Source of the DNA: a virus
Length of the DNA stretch: 64,000 nucleotides
Virus record (IMG/VR): IMGVR_UViG_3300035034_001742
Coordinates: 1 to 64,000 of that record
Direction: 5' to 3' (one strand)
Positions within the stretch are counted from its first letter, which is position 1. The number at the start of each line of letters is the position of its first letter. This document shows, in pieces, positions 35,901 through 42,891 of the stretch. The translations under genes were made by a program, and so were the position numbers. Below the pieces are notes generated by a model that saw nothing but the letters and a program-made list of their open reading frames with translations, did no database searches and was not told the DNA's origin.

Positions 35901-37157
35901 GCAGACGGAACGGCTTTTGATAACTTCATAGGAGACTATGCTTGTGCAAACGGTGTGTGCTCAGGCAGTGTCGAAACCTACCTTAGAGAAATGATTATTA
36001 AAATTGAGTTTGCTCGCACAGGTGAAAACAGTTTAATAATTGACCCCAACCGTAACGGAACAGCTGACCCGACTAGAGTATGGGACAAGCCCGGCACACG
36101 CTGGGACGAAGAGAACTCATTGTGGGATAAGACACTTATTGTGGGCGGTCTGATAGATGCACAGGAAAATTCACCTGTAATTTACAGCTCGGAGCCAGCC
36201 ACAGATGAGCTAGTGTATATTGATCCAGCTGAAACGCTAATAATTGATACGTTCACGTCAGTTTCTCCAGCTGGTAATGATTATTGGGATATAAATAGAT
36301 GGGACAGTGCAAACGGATACGACGAATTGCCAAACCTTGTATTGGCTCAAGAAGTTGCATACAAAATGCACATTCGCAAATACGGCATTGAGTTTGGAGA
36401 ATTCACAGCAAACGCACAAAACACAAGCGCCGAATTAGTTTCGTATTTGCCACCATCACGTTTTGTGCCTAGAGTCACAATTGTTGGCAACGGTAGTTTT
36501 GCCGAGGTGTCTGTTAACAGCATCGACGAAAACGGTGGCATAGCTGAGTTAGAAGTTACATCACCGGGTTTTGGGTATGTAACTGCTCAACTCGATATTG
36601 ACCACCCAAGCGGCACTGGCTTTGCTGGCACGGTTACTATTCTAAATGGATTTGTAACCGCTGTTACTATAACCAATCCAGGATCAGGTTACTCATATTT
36701 CTTTGATAATGGACAGGTTAACAGTATTGAAATCACAAAAGAACCATCGTTTTTGTCTGTATCAATAGAAAACCAAATGTGGATAGGCAACGAACTAATA
36801 ACATACAGTAATGTGAACGACAATGGCGAAACACTAATTGTAACAGGAATACAGCGTGGACAAAAAGGAACCGGGATAATGGAACATCAACCTGGTGTAA
36901 CGATATTCACGGGATCTGATTTCTTGCCCGATCCATTACTTGCAAAAAATAATGTACCAGGCGCCGATGCGCTACTTACTAACAGCGATCAGTACACTAC
37001 TATTGTAAGACGATACGACAATCGTCAAGTAAGAGTACCTAACTGTAATCCATGGTTTAGAAGAGCAAGTCAAGATAATACCAAGTTTGTTGCCAATTCA
37101 GCCGCGGCCAACTACTTGTTAGCAAACGGAACAGGCACATATCCAGGATTTGGATAA
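26907..37157 (+). CDS. Giant baseplate wedge protein, gp7-like by position
   Basis: 3416 aa, the largest gene here and three times T4 gp7 (1032 aa). It starts one base into the g6 stop, where T4-like phages place g7. Residues 1-140 are rich in Tyr (QNDYYIPQKNKERTWYQLEP, YYFYYDLINR). Short W-D motifs recur (LWDNIPWDA near residue 250, LWDALAWAA near 430, then RWDEENSLWDK near 3070). Beta-repeat units GxGYtsxPt are at about 2075-2125 and 3188-3272. The part around 2915-2990 ends with DYVREAKPYHTKIRD, a phrase that I recall from large structural proteins of marine phages. No signal peptide. Identity with gp7 is positional; a fusion with gp8/gp9/gp10-type functions is possible, since no separate genes for these are seen downstream. 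Confidence 0.72.
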   Translation: MNNNKVFNKLPSVFQNVTQRKFFDATVDQLFSKKNSEKIDGYIGRRTSGIYDPQNDYYIPQKNKERTWYQLEPSAVVTNPETAEKSNYYFYYDLINRINSLGGVTDNHDRLFQSDQYSYSPPIDMDKFVNFQNYYWVPRRFDPIELFGLTDDFVENQILGKTKFVASGYSQFDDTPLQDMVFTSGMRVTFPDSESYNDQYSIDGVGSSIRLVRDELEILSAVTYNSLPWDGDASVGTVSLNNTLWDNIPWDAVERETTLADYITIQKGAINSNLWSRTNKWYHISAIEQTVRFSGKVFPQTAERARRPIIEFFSNLELEKSGIFFYSELDFYSTSLTFNDVNLKTVAEVRTLLDSNSVNNGTRILFANDDFVFQGIGSKVNTIVWKVFILAGIVYLIPDNYNVVRPIPVELFYNRLPWDAANSEVDNTLWDALAWAAIELDDEQGVKRLLEIGGNYVYDNATVTLPESANLPIGTEIRVRVSPGTTARIEAFTQAEFLYNLNGTQSTEIEFDDNETDIGFILTSRGWESFTIVSFADTAEINDIAFVTFGDLPVNGGNRGESYYYNGTTWVLASNQKIRQNQTPKFALYDNNKISLTDINKYPSSNFVGSDIFSFKVSNEASVPNDPILRLPLVYKSSAQSSDIVFENDLITDRYTYLSSDNDAITEISGYYYYRVVSETDNRIDSTNWAFDNSWYAISERTKQRVVDKFAVFDADVNEYQLSVFPIGGRDGIEVQLSGVNVEDFDYFVQNNIPSIRVNRPLNVNDDIEAKTYSSDSLPDDSQGFYEIPRELESNPENAEVGEYSYGEFVPHFSSVIFNQENNQVNPRSRANMYRDTVRDPSLGTLIIQTNASMLKSMLFSDPKDVDVISAIRYAKNEYVNFRNSFINEASRYKYDFNQVDNFTLYNWVSEILEASGLSRRTAGAFENAFMVAFGDPTSEEQFVIDRLFNNGGGQSVLLSNVGPGQFRTILNAELPGVIYDYNLITLYDNQADRNLDLGTDYSLERSGRSVIIRFAEQSGVTPDGLISVDIQSTTSQLTSSITDVTLQNNILYVYEVGSDFETNPETAQKLLLESQDYFVRYEDGLINIDFPQEDGYPQAGKIYYARVFANSDPAYIPATPAKLGMSKVNVPRLEIDSSYTLQQAVIVGHDGSRTIAFGDFARDGNNDLIPDENGAPYPAGLDISGGVDNIPLTNLTKFYDVRDLLLLELERQIYNNIPSKFKLEYNLLLQESDIRPSALAVTDYSRQEYYQLVTESLFSKWTANNRLDFRKNEFYNEFDWRTWNYSSLNIKIWNAFTNEVVEIPGTKLPGSWKGIYLYYYGTIEPHAKPWECLGFSEEPSWWRITTQAGFNDGFTGYGNNFTAINTALWADIEQGIIRRGDRSGVLTPEQQRRGLLGNCNFDRTVYFQDLPNGQRTFRAPYEGVAGTDNLVPVYDNSDKKSILDIFNYQDGDIVNITGGWVYGDSGPVENAWYRSSEFFFSLLEFFYMLKPAAFGEKFWDPESIDFVGDQFIDVRTGFRPVNSTQLVHAEVDDGETVVRSGYQQYISDYLIFNNVDIRTNVGDKVRGLGVQLAHKIGGFTNRDRLKLYLESVSSTDQGSLLVPSDNFDVALYTGAPIRSYAYSGVLINVNDDSTFTVYGYDLISQEFKVLPAKSNSKQVRINEGGTPESFTEFDFGKRYIEGQLVRYEGIFYRANSSLIANSFVSGDWVRLPGLPTSGGLSVVYRPDRTQDFQRVAYGTRLTSVQDVYDFMIGYGAHLESEGWKYDTIDIYGKVDNWKTAAGKFLFWATNNWETNNALALSPNATNITLEVEDGYPDNVERLTNGVYSILDKDGFAIAPENTIIQRDGKKITITPVNDGEGVFYLRVNASETEHIVIVDKLTDFNDTIYDPVLNTRQSRLRFSGTRTLDWTGKLEAPGYLVQGNDLLPNLETLTENLRNLYDENSVDDNEDFENAARHLIGFENRAYLDALNVTDQAQFNFYQGFVAEKGTANAIDKLLRSSSINDKDKISYYEDWAFKSSNFGATTNDISIEILSQRDKIKSDPQIYRLNYSLRDTGSISLIAIYSAEEIYSSVPTVTIDPPTGNTGTPATAIAVLNSARRIERIEITNKGAGYTSRPTIRIGEGQETQNLIIRNNSTFDPVTLLPVNTDIAYATIQRTVIKDNPRDQIIDIDSDDTTRWISKPTGVNFENSVPTIVEAVNGLPTAGNVHRDDVDHAVYSDVSPLWDTRLDARPSINDTIWVAQSPSSKWAVYKVAEREVVESALQTLMISQALDYDPSTVEAIFNIMSIDLHDQFSENSFISNRNRYPACVVGIDDTSGDYVAQETTLITELLGANGTTDKLLLTAKRISETQYQLFDANDEPVTLDVFFSNNEVPVEYVVKFSTFVNLRFSTQSAVTEYAGDEIIDSDLVWIDNNGNDKWIVAEYSSVELDVLHRKQQPLIDTDLYENIYLRERKSGKTIAQLPVYDPVKGILFGSVEKNVSYKTPSDPAKYQAGGNRGRTFGAQEVGRVWLDTSTLRFVDYEQPPVLTGDRAQAVSDIIEYRRDNWGRVFDGSPIDVYEWVESETPPLNYRGNGSPRNTTDFIEDRTYDSFNDESEVTYFFWVTGKTEFPATAQNRSMSTTEIANTIRNPGKQGIQYFAPIQFSATNQSFIIANADSLLSNRNCVIQLNYRQTESDNVTHDEWLLLREGDRFSKVPDRLWDKMVDSLIGFTKPLPAGDYENGIPFNENGESIVLPVPSTSLSEDQKYGLGIRPQQSMFTDDTEARRIIVTKLNSMIERLRFWESPLLGWDADITTSEYWGNVDWFADGFDRLNSRTNRQVETLQALLGIIGTLEDGDLIRVYPFNPDLLIDKSEVYIYDSSINNVRLIARQDGAVRINDSIVENGSSRTAKSELRQLLNELKANVFVASNEVMQNQLFFTAVNFVVSEQKALDWLFKTSYITFVQDGLALDQAKFFQPDLFDDFLDYVREAKPYHTKIRDSIIIITYESPEETADGTAFDNFIGDYACANGVCSGSVETYLREMIIKIEFARTGENSLIIDPNRNGTADPTRVWDKPGTRWDEENSLWDKTLIVGGLIDAQENSPVIYSSEPATDELVYIDPAETLIIDTFTSVSPAGNDYWDINRWDSANGYDELPNLVLAQEVAYKMHIRKYGIEFGEFTANAQNTSAELVSYLPPSRFVPRVTIVGNGSFAEVSVNSIDENGGIAELEVTSPGFGYVTAQLDIDHPSGTGFAGTVTILNGFVTAVTITNPGSGYSYFFDNGQVNSIEITKEPSFLSVSIENQMWIGNELITYSNVNDNGETLIVTGIQRGQKGTGIMEHQPGVTIFTGSDFLPDPLLAKNNVPGADALLTNSDQYTTIVRRYDNRQVRVPNCNPWFRRASQDNTKFVANSAAANYLLANGTGTYPGFG

Positions 37158-37170
37158 GGGGTATTTTTAG

Positions 37171-37290
37171 ATGATAAATAAAGCAAGTAATAAAAAGAAA
37201 CCAGATGATCATGCGGTGTGCGATGCTATTGCACACCTTGTCATAAAAGATAAAGATACTGGTAAAATAATCGTTAACAGAAGAGGATAA
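37171..37290 (+). CDS. Small basic protein, 39 aa
   Basis: ATG at 37171, stop TAA at 37288-37290, one base before the next gene's ATG. The peptide is MINKASNKKKPDDH... then ...HLVIKDKDTGKIIVNRRG, so its end resembles a small beta-hairpin. The near-perfect fit into the gap and coding-like sequence support it. The start codon overlaps the late box at 37173-37180, so that promoter could not serve it; it would depend on transcripts coming from g25-g7. Confidence 0.55.
   Translation: MINKASNKKKPDDHAVCDAIAHLVIKDKDTGKIIVNRRG
37173..37180 (+). promoter_or_regulatory. Late promoter ahead of the tail-fibre unit, GATAAATA
   Basis: GATAAATA between the giant wedge gene and the 222-aa structural gene, 112 nt before the latter's ATG. 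It overlaps the first codons of the 39-aa frame. Confidence 0.6.
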
Positions 37291-37291
37291 G

Positions 37292-37960
37292 ATGTTCGAT
37301 ACAAGCACAGCGAATATCAAAGGACATATCACTATTGCCGATGCAGAGACAGGTGATATTTTAGTCGACAAGCCAAATGCAATACATTTTGGTAACATCT
37401 CGACTAAAATTGCAGAAGCATTAATTGGTAAGCCTTCGTCGTTTATTGCCTACATGGCGTTTGGAAACGGCGGTGTTACTGTGGATAACACAGGACAGAT
37501 TATCTACAATGAGCCCAATGTTAGCAATACAAAAGTACCTTCGGCACAATTGTATAACACTGCATTTGTCTACGAGATAAAGAATTATAACGCAGACAAC
37601 CAAAGTAACGCAACACGCGATGCGAACACCGGCGGCGGCGTCAACAACTACGAAGATATCACAATAGTAGTTACACTGACCAGCGACATGCCCAACAATC
37701 AAATGCTGATTGATATTGCCGATGGCTCAAACGGTGAAACAGCAACCAATACAGATTTTGTGTTTAATGAAATAGCATTATACACCGGTCTTAAAAACAA
37801 GGGTAATTTAACCGACCCTAGCGATATAACTGGGTTCTTAACAGATACGTCTGATGTTAGACCGACAATGATAACTCATGTTGTGTTTCACCCAGTTCAA
37901 AAATCACAAAACAGAACACTTGAAATAACATATAAATTACGAATACAGATGGGAAGTTAA
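37292..37960 (+). CDS. Phage structural protein, baseplate/tail, 222 aa
   Basis: Opens with NIKGHITIADAETGDILVDK, followed by NAIHFGNISTKIAEALIG and IAYMAFGNGG, a pattern shared by structural proteins in the tail regions of marine T4-like phages. The C-terminus is a beta-rich ITHVVFHPVQKSQNRTLEIT. It lies 2 nt ahead of the fibre-like gene and after the wedge genes, so it probably attaches to the baseplate or fibre base (place of T4 gp8-gp10). No enzymatic motif is seen. The exact T4 equivalent, if any, is unknown. Confidence 0.65.
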   Translation: MFDTSTANIKGHITIADAETGDILVDKPNAIHFGNISTKIAEALIGKPSSFIAYMAFGNGGVTVDNTGQIIYNEPNVSNTKVPSAQLYNTAFVYEIKNYNADNQSNATRDANTGGGVNNYEDITIVVTLTSDMPNNQMLIDIADGSNGETATNTDFVFNEIALYTGLKNKGNLTDPSDITGFLTDTSDVRPTMITHVVFHPVQKSQNRTLEITYKLRIQMGS

Positions 37961-37962
37961 GC

Positions 37963-39267
37963 ATGGCTTACGAAATTAATAAATCCGATGGTTCGACACT
38001 AACGATCAATGATGGTCAGATAAATGTTCAAACCAGTTTGCAACTTATTGGTAGAAACCGCGCAGATTACGGTGCACCAATAGCACAGAATTTTCTACGC
38101 ATGCTTGATAACTTTGCAAACGAAGTATCACCAGATCAGGCTGCTACTGGTACTGGTGCCGACCCTTTGATAGGGCAATTATGGTACAAGCCGAGTGTAA
38201 AACAATTAAGCGTTTACACTGCAAGTGGACCCACTGGCTGGCAAGGATTGGTTCTTGTTGCAGAGGCTGGTGAAAATACTACCATTGCAAGTTTGGTGTC
38301 GACTGAAATATTAACAGGCTCGATGTCAGTTGGCGCAGGTGGCGTGAATATTACAGACGGCGGCACACTCACAGTCGACGGTATTAGTACATTCAACAAC
38401 AATGTAGATATAACTGGTAATGTTGATGTCGACGGAAATGTGGTTATAAGCGGTAACCTCACAGTTGATACAATAGTTGGATCAAGTAACTTGGTCACAA
38501 TACAAGACACACTAAGCGTCGACAACATTAATATTACAACAGGCGCAAGTACAGCCTACACAATTAATGACGAAGGCATTGCCGCCGTAACTAGTGGAAG
38601 TGCTAGGGCACCAGTTGGTTTCTTTGGTCTTGTAAATAGTAACACCATTGTTGCTAATACAAGTATAGTAACACCCACTATCCAAACCAATGCACTGACA
38701 GCAGAAGGCGGCACCGCAACAATTTCGGGAGCTTGGACCACAAGCAACTTTAGCTTTATTGGAGGCGGGTCACTAGGTGGCGCTTGGCAAGTACCTACCG
38801 GAAGCACATTAACTGCTAACGGTAATATTGTGATAGGCACAGGCACAATTGAAGCAAACTACGCGGATATCGCGGAACGATTCACTGCTGATAAAGTCTA
38901 CACACCCGGAACACTGGTTGATATCGGTGGGGTTGGTGAAGTGACAGAAACTGTGTTAGCATACTCAGACAATATATTTGGTGTGGTTGCTGATAGCCCG
39001 GCGTTTATACTAAACATGAATCACTCAGATCCAAATGTAGCAGTTAATCTTGACTACATGCCTGCTATCACTTTAGTTGGACGTACACCAGTTCGCGTCA
39101 TCGGTGCAGTTAGCAAAGGTGATAGATTAACCAGCTCAAGTATTCCTGGCGTGGCCATGTCTGCTGATAAGACTCAGCTTACCATGTTTAATTACATTGG
39201 CAGAGCGTTAGAAGACAAGACTGATGAAGCTGAGTCATTAATAATGGCAGCATTCGGAGCAAGATAA
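37963..39267 (+). CDS. Tail-fibre-like protein, 434 aa
   Basis: The N-terminus (YEINKSDGSTLTINDGQI, ...LIGRNRADYGAPIAQNFLRM) is the base-attachment pattern of many marine phage fibres. Residues about 120-290 are a repetitive Gly/Thr/Asn-rich beta shaft (NVDITGNVDVDGNVVISGNL). The C-terminal domain (about 300-434) begins NYADIAERFTADKVYTPGTL and resembles the terminal chaperone-like domain found on phage fibre and capsule-binding proteins, some of which cleave themselves. Likely a trimeric adhesin that contacts the host surface. Its host target cannot be inferred. Confidence 0.75.
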   Translation: MAYEINKSDGSTLTINDGQINVQTSLQLIGRNRADYGAPIAQNFLRMLDNFANEVSPDQAATGTGADPLIGQLWYKPSVKQLSVYTASGPTGWQGLVLVAEAGENTTIASLVSTEILTGSMSVGAGGVNITDGGTLTVDGISTFNNNVDITGNVDVDGNVVISGNLTVDTIVGSSNLVTIQDTLSVDNINITTGASTAYTINDEGIAAVTSGSARAPVGFFGLVNSNTIVANTSIVTPTIQTNALTAEGGTATISGAWTTSNFSFIGGGSLGGAWQVPTGSTLTANGNIVIGTGTIEANYADIAERFTADKVYTPGTLVDIGGVGEVTETVLAYSDNIFGVVADSPAFILNMNHSDPNVAVNLDYMPAITLVGRTPVRVIGAVSKGDRLTSSSIPGVAMSADKTQLTMFNYIGRALEDKTDEAESLIMAAFGAR

Positions 39268-39269
39268 TA

Positions 39270-40148
39270 ATGACATATTCTGTTAACGGTAAGATACAAG
39301 CATCTGACTTCAACGGGTTTCGCACGTTAGTAAATGACGTGTACGCCGATGGCAATTCTGGTGCAACCGCAGAAGGGTCAGCCAGCTTCGGATACGGTCA
39401 GTCGCCTATCGGACCTGTATCAGTCGGTGATAAGATTGTTAAAGACAACTGGAACACATTGTTTGCGGCAATACGTGATTGTAGTACCCATCAGGGTTCG
39501 ACCATTACTGACTTGCCAGCAGTAGACACAGACGATCCGGTTTTGATTATACCTACTCTTGTAGATAGAATTAATACCATTCGTACAAATCGTCTGAATC
39601 TTGATCCGTCGCTCGGTACAGTTACATCGGACACAGTTACCAATGCAACCGGTAACTGGGACGGAACGCGAACGCAGACACTTACCTCGACCTTTACTAG
39701 CTGGAATGCAATGCGTTACTTCTTTAATGGCGGTGGTGAAATAAGATTTGCATTTACCTTCACCGGTACACCTAATAACACAACTGAAACTAACTGGATA
39801 GGAATGTCCAGCGCAGTCGATTTAGTTCGCGTTGGCGAAACGACAACTATATCTAACGGTGGCGTCGGTGCATCGAATCTAGGACTATACGACTTTACTG
39901 CATCAACTCAAACAATATTCAGTTATACACCAAGCTTGTATACGTCCGAGCAGTATATCATCCAGGCAAGATTGAATGGTGCACCTGGTTCAGCAACTGC
40001 TATTATTTTCACGCTATCGTTTGTTACACCGGCAGGCGGTGATGTTATAGATTTAACACTCAATAGTCGTACTTATAACCTTAATCCTTCAACACCCGGG
40101 ATTACAATTGCATCTCCTACCATGAGTGCAAGTTCGATTACTCCGTAA
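39270..40148 (+). CDS. Tail-fibre-associated structural protein, 292 aa
   Basis: Starts YSVNGKIQASDFNGFRTLVN, then GYGQSPIGPVSVGDKIVKDNW and TLFAAIRDCSTHQGS, a pattern found in structural proteins that follow fibre genes in marine phages. The second part (about 125-290) is Thr/Ser/Asn-rich and beta-type, with FFNGGGEIRFAFTFTG, suggesting a receptor- or glycan-facing jelly-roll-like domain. It is the last gene of the fibre unit; a 75-bp gap with a late box follows. Confidence 0.65.
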   Translation: MTYSVNGKIQASDFNGFRTLVNDVYADGNSGATAEGSASFGYGQSPIGPVSVGDKIVKDNWNTLFAAIRDCSTHQGSTITDLPAVDTDDPVLIIPTLVDRINTIRTNRLNLDPSLGTVTSDTVTNATGNWDGTRTQTLTSTFTSWNAMRYFFNGGGEIRFAFTFTGTPNNTTETNWIGMSSAVDLVRVGETTTISNGGVGASNLGLYDFTASTQTIFSYTPSLYTSEQYIIQARLNGAPGSATAIIFTLSFVTPAGGDVIDLTLNSRTYNLNPSTPGITIASPTMSASSITP

Positions 40149-40184
40149 CAAATCATAATATAAAAGGTCCAGTGTTGTTCTCAG

Positions 40185-40192
40185 CATAAATA
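40185..40192 (+). promoter_or_regulatory. Late promoter of the sugar/radical SAM island, CATAAATA
   Basis: CATAAATA 31 nt before the 115-aa gene. The bases after it (gCTAAAAC) are nearly the same as those after the box at 56066-56073, which opens the second part of the island. Confidence 0.65.
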
Positions 40193-40222
40193 GCTAAAAC
40201 TACATAACACAGAGAACAATAC

Positions 40223-40570
40223 ATGGATCCGAAGTTAGCAAGAGCCCTCGAGTTTTCTCAGTATCGAGAAACCCTAAACAACCAAATGCAAGCCTTAAAA
40301 TCTCAAGTAGAAGTAAAGCTCATGCATTCTATTAACGGCGGCACGTTTCGAGTATCACCTGAGTTAATTACATTTGTTGATTTATTAATAGCTAAGGGAC
40401 AGTCTGAAACTGTACTGCTTGACATCAACAATACACCTATTAAAATCGCAGACTTAGCAGATTTCAGCACAGACATCTTATCACGCTATCACGAAGTTAC
40501 TAACGACTATCTCACGCAATACGAAAATATTCGTAAGGCTCGCTCGGTCACCAAAATAGTAGGGAAATAA
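40223..40570 (+). CDS. Unknown 115-aa protein heading the accessory island
   Basis: 115 aa, mostly helical (MDPKLARALEFSQYRETLNN and a C-terminal YHEVTNDYLTQYENIRKA helix), no known domain. It follows the late promoter at 40185 and precedes the first glycosyltransferase by 3 nt, so it is probably co-expressed with it. It could be a structural or chaperone-type protein of the fibre region; this is not supported by any motif. Confidence 0.65.
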   Translation: MDPKLARALEFSQYRETLNNQMQALKSQVEVKLMHSINGGTFRVSPELITFVDLLIAKGQSETVLLDINNTPIKIADLADFSTDILSRYHEVTNDYLTQYENIRKARSVTKIVGK

Positions 40571-40573
40571 ACA

Positions 40574-41461
40574 ATGTCAAAGGGTGCAATGATGTTTGCA
40601 CACAACAACGAAGAAATTGACTACATCAAGATTGCATGTTTAAATGCACTAATGATACAAGCGAATCTCGATGTTGGTGTAACACTAGTAACTGATGTCG
40701 GTACATTAAAGTGGGCCAAAGAATCTCTAGGAGCCGATTATCTCGACCAGTGCTTTGAGATTATTATAAGTGAAGATCCGGACTATGTGTACAAGCAAAA
40801 CAATATTCGCGTATTTAGAGATACAGTATACACCACCAAGCATTTGCCTTTTTACAATTGCGATCACTGGAAAGCATACGAGTTATCTCCATACGACGAA
40901 ACACTGTTCATCGATGCAGACTATTTGATAATGAGCGATGCATTAAACAGATGCTGGGGTTCGGCGCACGAAGTAATGATCAACAAAGACATAAGCGAAT
41001 TGTACTTTGGTCGCACACAAGAAAATAGCACAGTGGGCAAATCGGGCATTGACACATACTGGGCAACATGTATATACTTTCAGAAGTCAGAGCTAGCAGA
41101 GCATTTGTTTTACATGGTAAAATACATTTACGACAACTATGCTTACTATCGCGACCTGTATACAACTCCTAATTCGATGTTTCGAAATGACTATGCATTC
41201 AGCATTGCAGTACACATAATGAATGGATTTAGTAACAGTGACTTAATAAAGCAATTGCCAATCCCGGCATTGTACAAATCATTTGACAATGACGATATAG
41301 TTAGCATCAATGGCGTTAATGATATTACATTGCTACTCGAAAAACCTAAGTGCCACGGCGATTATATATTGTCCAGGTTCAAGGGAATGGATGTTCATGT
41401 CATGAACAAGTGGGCAATACTTCGCAATTACGATAAGCTAAAGGAGTTATACAGTGAGTAG
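40574..41461 (+). CDS. Glycosyltransferase-like protein (DxD type) 1
   Basis: 295 aa. FIDADYLI, with the DAD at residues 114-116, is the metal/nucleotide-sugar site of GT-A-fold transferases. The preceding HWKAYELSPYDETLF corresponds to the GT8-like run-up to it. The N-terminus (GAMMFAHNNEEIDYIKIACL) resembles that of the next gene, so the two are paralogs. It overlaps that gene by 8 nt. It probably transfers a sugar from a nucleotide-sugar in the cytoplasm; substrate and acceptor unknown. The acceptor could be phage fibre or a host glycan, since the gene is adjacent to fibre genes. Confidence 0.72.
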   Translation: MSKGAMMFAHNNEEIDYIKIACLNALMIQANLDVGVTLVTDVGTLKWAKESLGADYLDQCFEIIISEDPDYVYKQNNIRVFRDTVYTTKHLPFYNCDHWKAYELSPYDETLFIDADYLIMSDALNRCWGSAHEVMINKDISELYFGRTQENSTVGKSGIDTYWATCIYFQKSELAEHLFYMVKYIYDNYAYYRDLYTTPNSMFRNDYAFSIAVHIMNGFSNSDLIKQLPIPALYKSFDNDDIVSINGVNDITLLLEKPKCHGDYILSRFKGMDVHVMNKWAILRNYDKLKELYSE

Positions 41462-42311
41462 AGGATATTTAGTCATTGCACAAAACTCCGGTGACATAGA
41501 CTACATACGTCAAGCATACGCATTAGCACTAAGCATAAAGAACACACAGCGCATAAACAGCTTTGCCATTGCAGTTGCAGAGAATGATATAGATCTCATT
41601 CCTAAGGACTATTTAGACGTGTTTGATCACGTGGTCGAGATACCTTATACCGATCATGCCGAAGGCGAACAGTGGAAGATACAAAATAAATGGAAGTATT
41701 ACTACATGACTCCATTTGATGAAACTGTTATACTTGACACCGACATGATATTCACCGCTGATGTTAGTTTTTGGTGGGACCACCTTGCAGAACGCGAAGC
41801 TTGGTTCACTACCAATGTTAAAACTTTCCGTGGTACTGATGTCACTTCTGATCACTACCGAAAAACATTTACCAGCAACCATTTGCCTAACGTATACACT
41901 GCATTTGCTTATTTTAGAAAAACTAAAAAAGTAGCAGAGTTATTTGAGTTGACCGAAACCATATTCCACAACTGGGAAAAGTTCTACTTTGAATTTTTAG
42001 ACGACACCAAGCCAGACTGGTTATCGGGTGATGTGGCGTATGCACTTGCAATAAAGTTACTTGGATACGAACACGAATTCACACAACCGTTGAAAAATAT
42101 ACCAACGTTTGTACACATGAAAACAAAATTACAAGACCACAACAACGACATACCATCGGAAGAGTGGACCAAGCACTTGCCGTCGTATTTTAAAACAAAT
42201 GGCGACTTAAAAATAGGTAACTTTAATCAGTTCTATCCTGTTCACTATCACGACAAAGCTTGGTTAACTGATCTAGTTGTTAAACGGTTAGAGGACATTT
42301 ATTATGGATAA
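41454..42311 (+). CDS. Glycosyltransferase-like protein (DxD type) 2
   Basis: 285 aa, paralog of the preceding gene: AQNSGDIDYIRQAYALALSI at the start, and KYYYMTPFDETVILDTDMIF with DTD at residues 95-97. Later histidines (HYHDKAW near the C-terminus) would complete a GT-A metal site. The start is GTG at 41454, with AAGGAG upstream, inside the end of the previous gene. The tandem pair suggests two sugar transfers in sequence, or a duplication with changed specificity. Confidence 0.72.
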   Translation: MSRGYLVIAQNSGDIDYIRQAYALALSIKNTQRINSFAIAVAENDIDLIPKDYLDVFDHVVEIPYTDHAEGEQWKIQNKWKYYYMTPFDETVILDTDMIFTADVSFWWDHLAEREAWFTTNVKTFRGTDVTSDHYRKTFTSNHLPNVYTAFAYFRKTKKVAELFELTETIFHNWEKFYFEFLDDTKPDWLSGDVAYALAIKLLGYEHEFTQPLKNIPTFVHMKTKLQDHNNDIPSEEWTKHLPSYFKTNGDLKIGNFNQFYPVHYHDKAWLTDLVVKRLEDIYYG

Positions 42312-42891
42312 GAAAATGTATGTGTTCTTTAACGAAGATGGTGATATAATGTCTGTATCACCTCGGTCTACAACTGATTTAGAAAATATACAGTCTGCTG
42401 AGCTACCGCGTCAGCAAGCAATTGATTTTTTGTCCGGTACAAAGAACATGTATCGTTATGCAATTGTAGCAGATAAGGAAACCGGTAACTTCAAGTGTGT
42501 ATCAAAAGAAACTGAAGTAAGTCAGCTCAACACAGTAGGTAGGTATTTAACAGAAGTCACCTCCGAGTTTTACGACAAACACGACATAATGATTGAACAT
42601 GATGTCCGTCGTAAAAAGTTGCGCATTACCATGTCAGGCACAGGCATCAGTAAGGCTGATACCAAGCGTAACAAAACACTTATATCGAACCATCGTAAAT
42701 TATCTTTTTATTTTACTTTATTTGGTGATCCAAATATGTTAATATGCGGTTTCGATGTAACTGTCAAGGAACTTGTAGACGGTGACGTATGTGTGAGTTT
42801 TGAGCACCTTGATAGTGAGCTAAATAATGCGACACTATTTACAAAGCAGATCCTAAGCAAGTATCATTATAGGAAGTTACAATACACATGA
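42304..42891 (+). CDS. Unknown 195-aa protein
   Basis: Not recognised. MYVFFNEDGDIMSVSP near the start looks like a beta-hairpin of a small N-terminal domain. The rest is mixed, with a basic stretch about residue 105-135 (HDVRRKKLRI, then KADTKRNKTLISNHRKL). No signal peptide or membrane helix. It overlaps both neighbours by a few bases (8 and 4 nt), so it is part of the glycosyltransferase run. I recall similar proteins beside fibre genes of marine phages but know no function. Confidence 0.65.
   Translation: MDKKMYVFFNEDGDIMSVSPRSTTDLENIQSAELPRQQAIDFLSGTKNMYRYAIVADKETGNFKCVSKETEVSQLNTVGRYLTEVTSEFYDKHDIMIEHDVRRKKLRITMSGTGISKADTKRNKTLISNHRKLSFYFTLFGDPNMLICGFDVTVKELVDGDVCVSFEHLDSELNNATLFTKQILSKYHYRKLQYT

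Noticed and set aside
36290-36297. Perfect TATAAATA inside the giant wedge gene
   Set aside because: It encodes part of a W-D-I-N-R segment and no gene starts nearby; probably chance.
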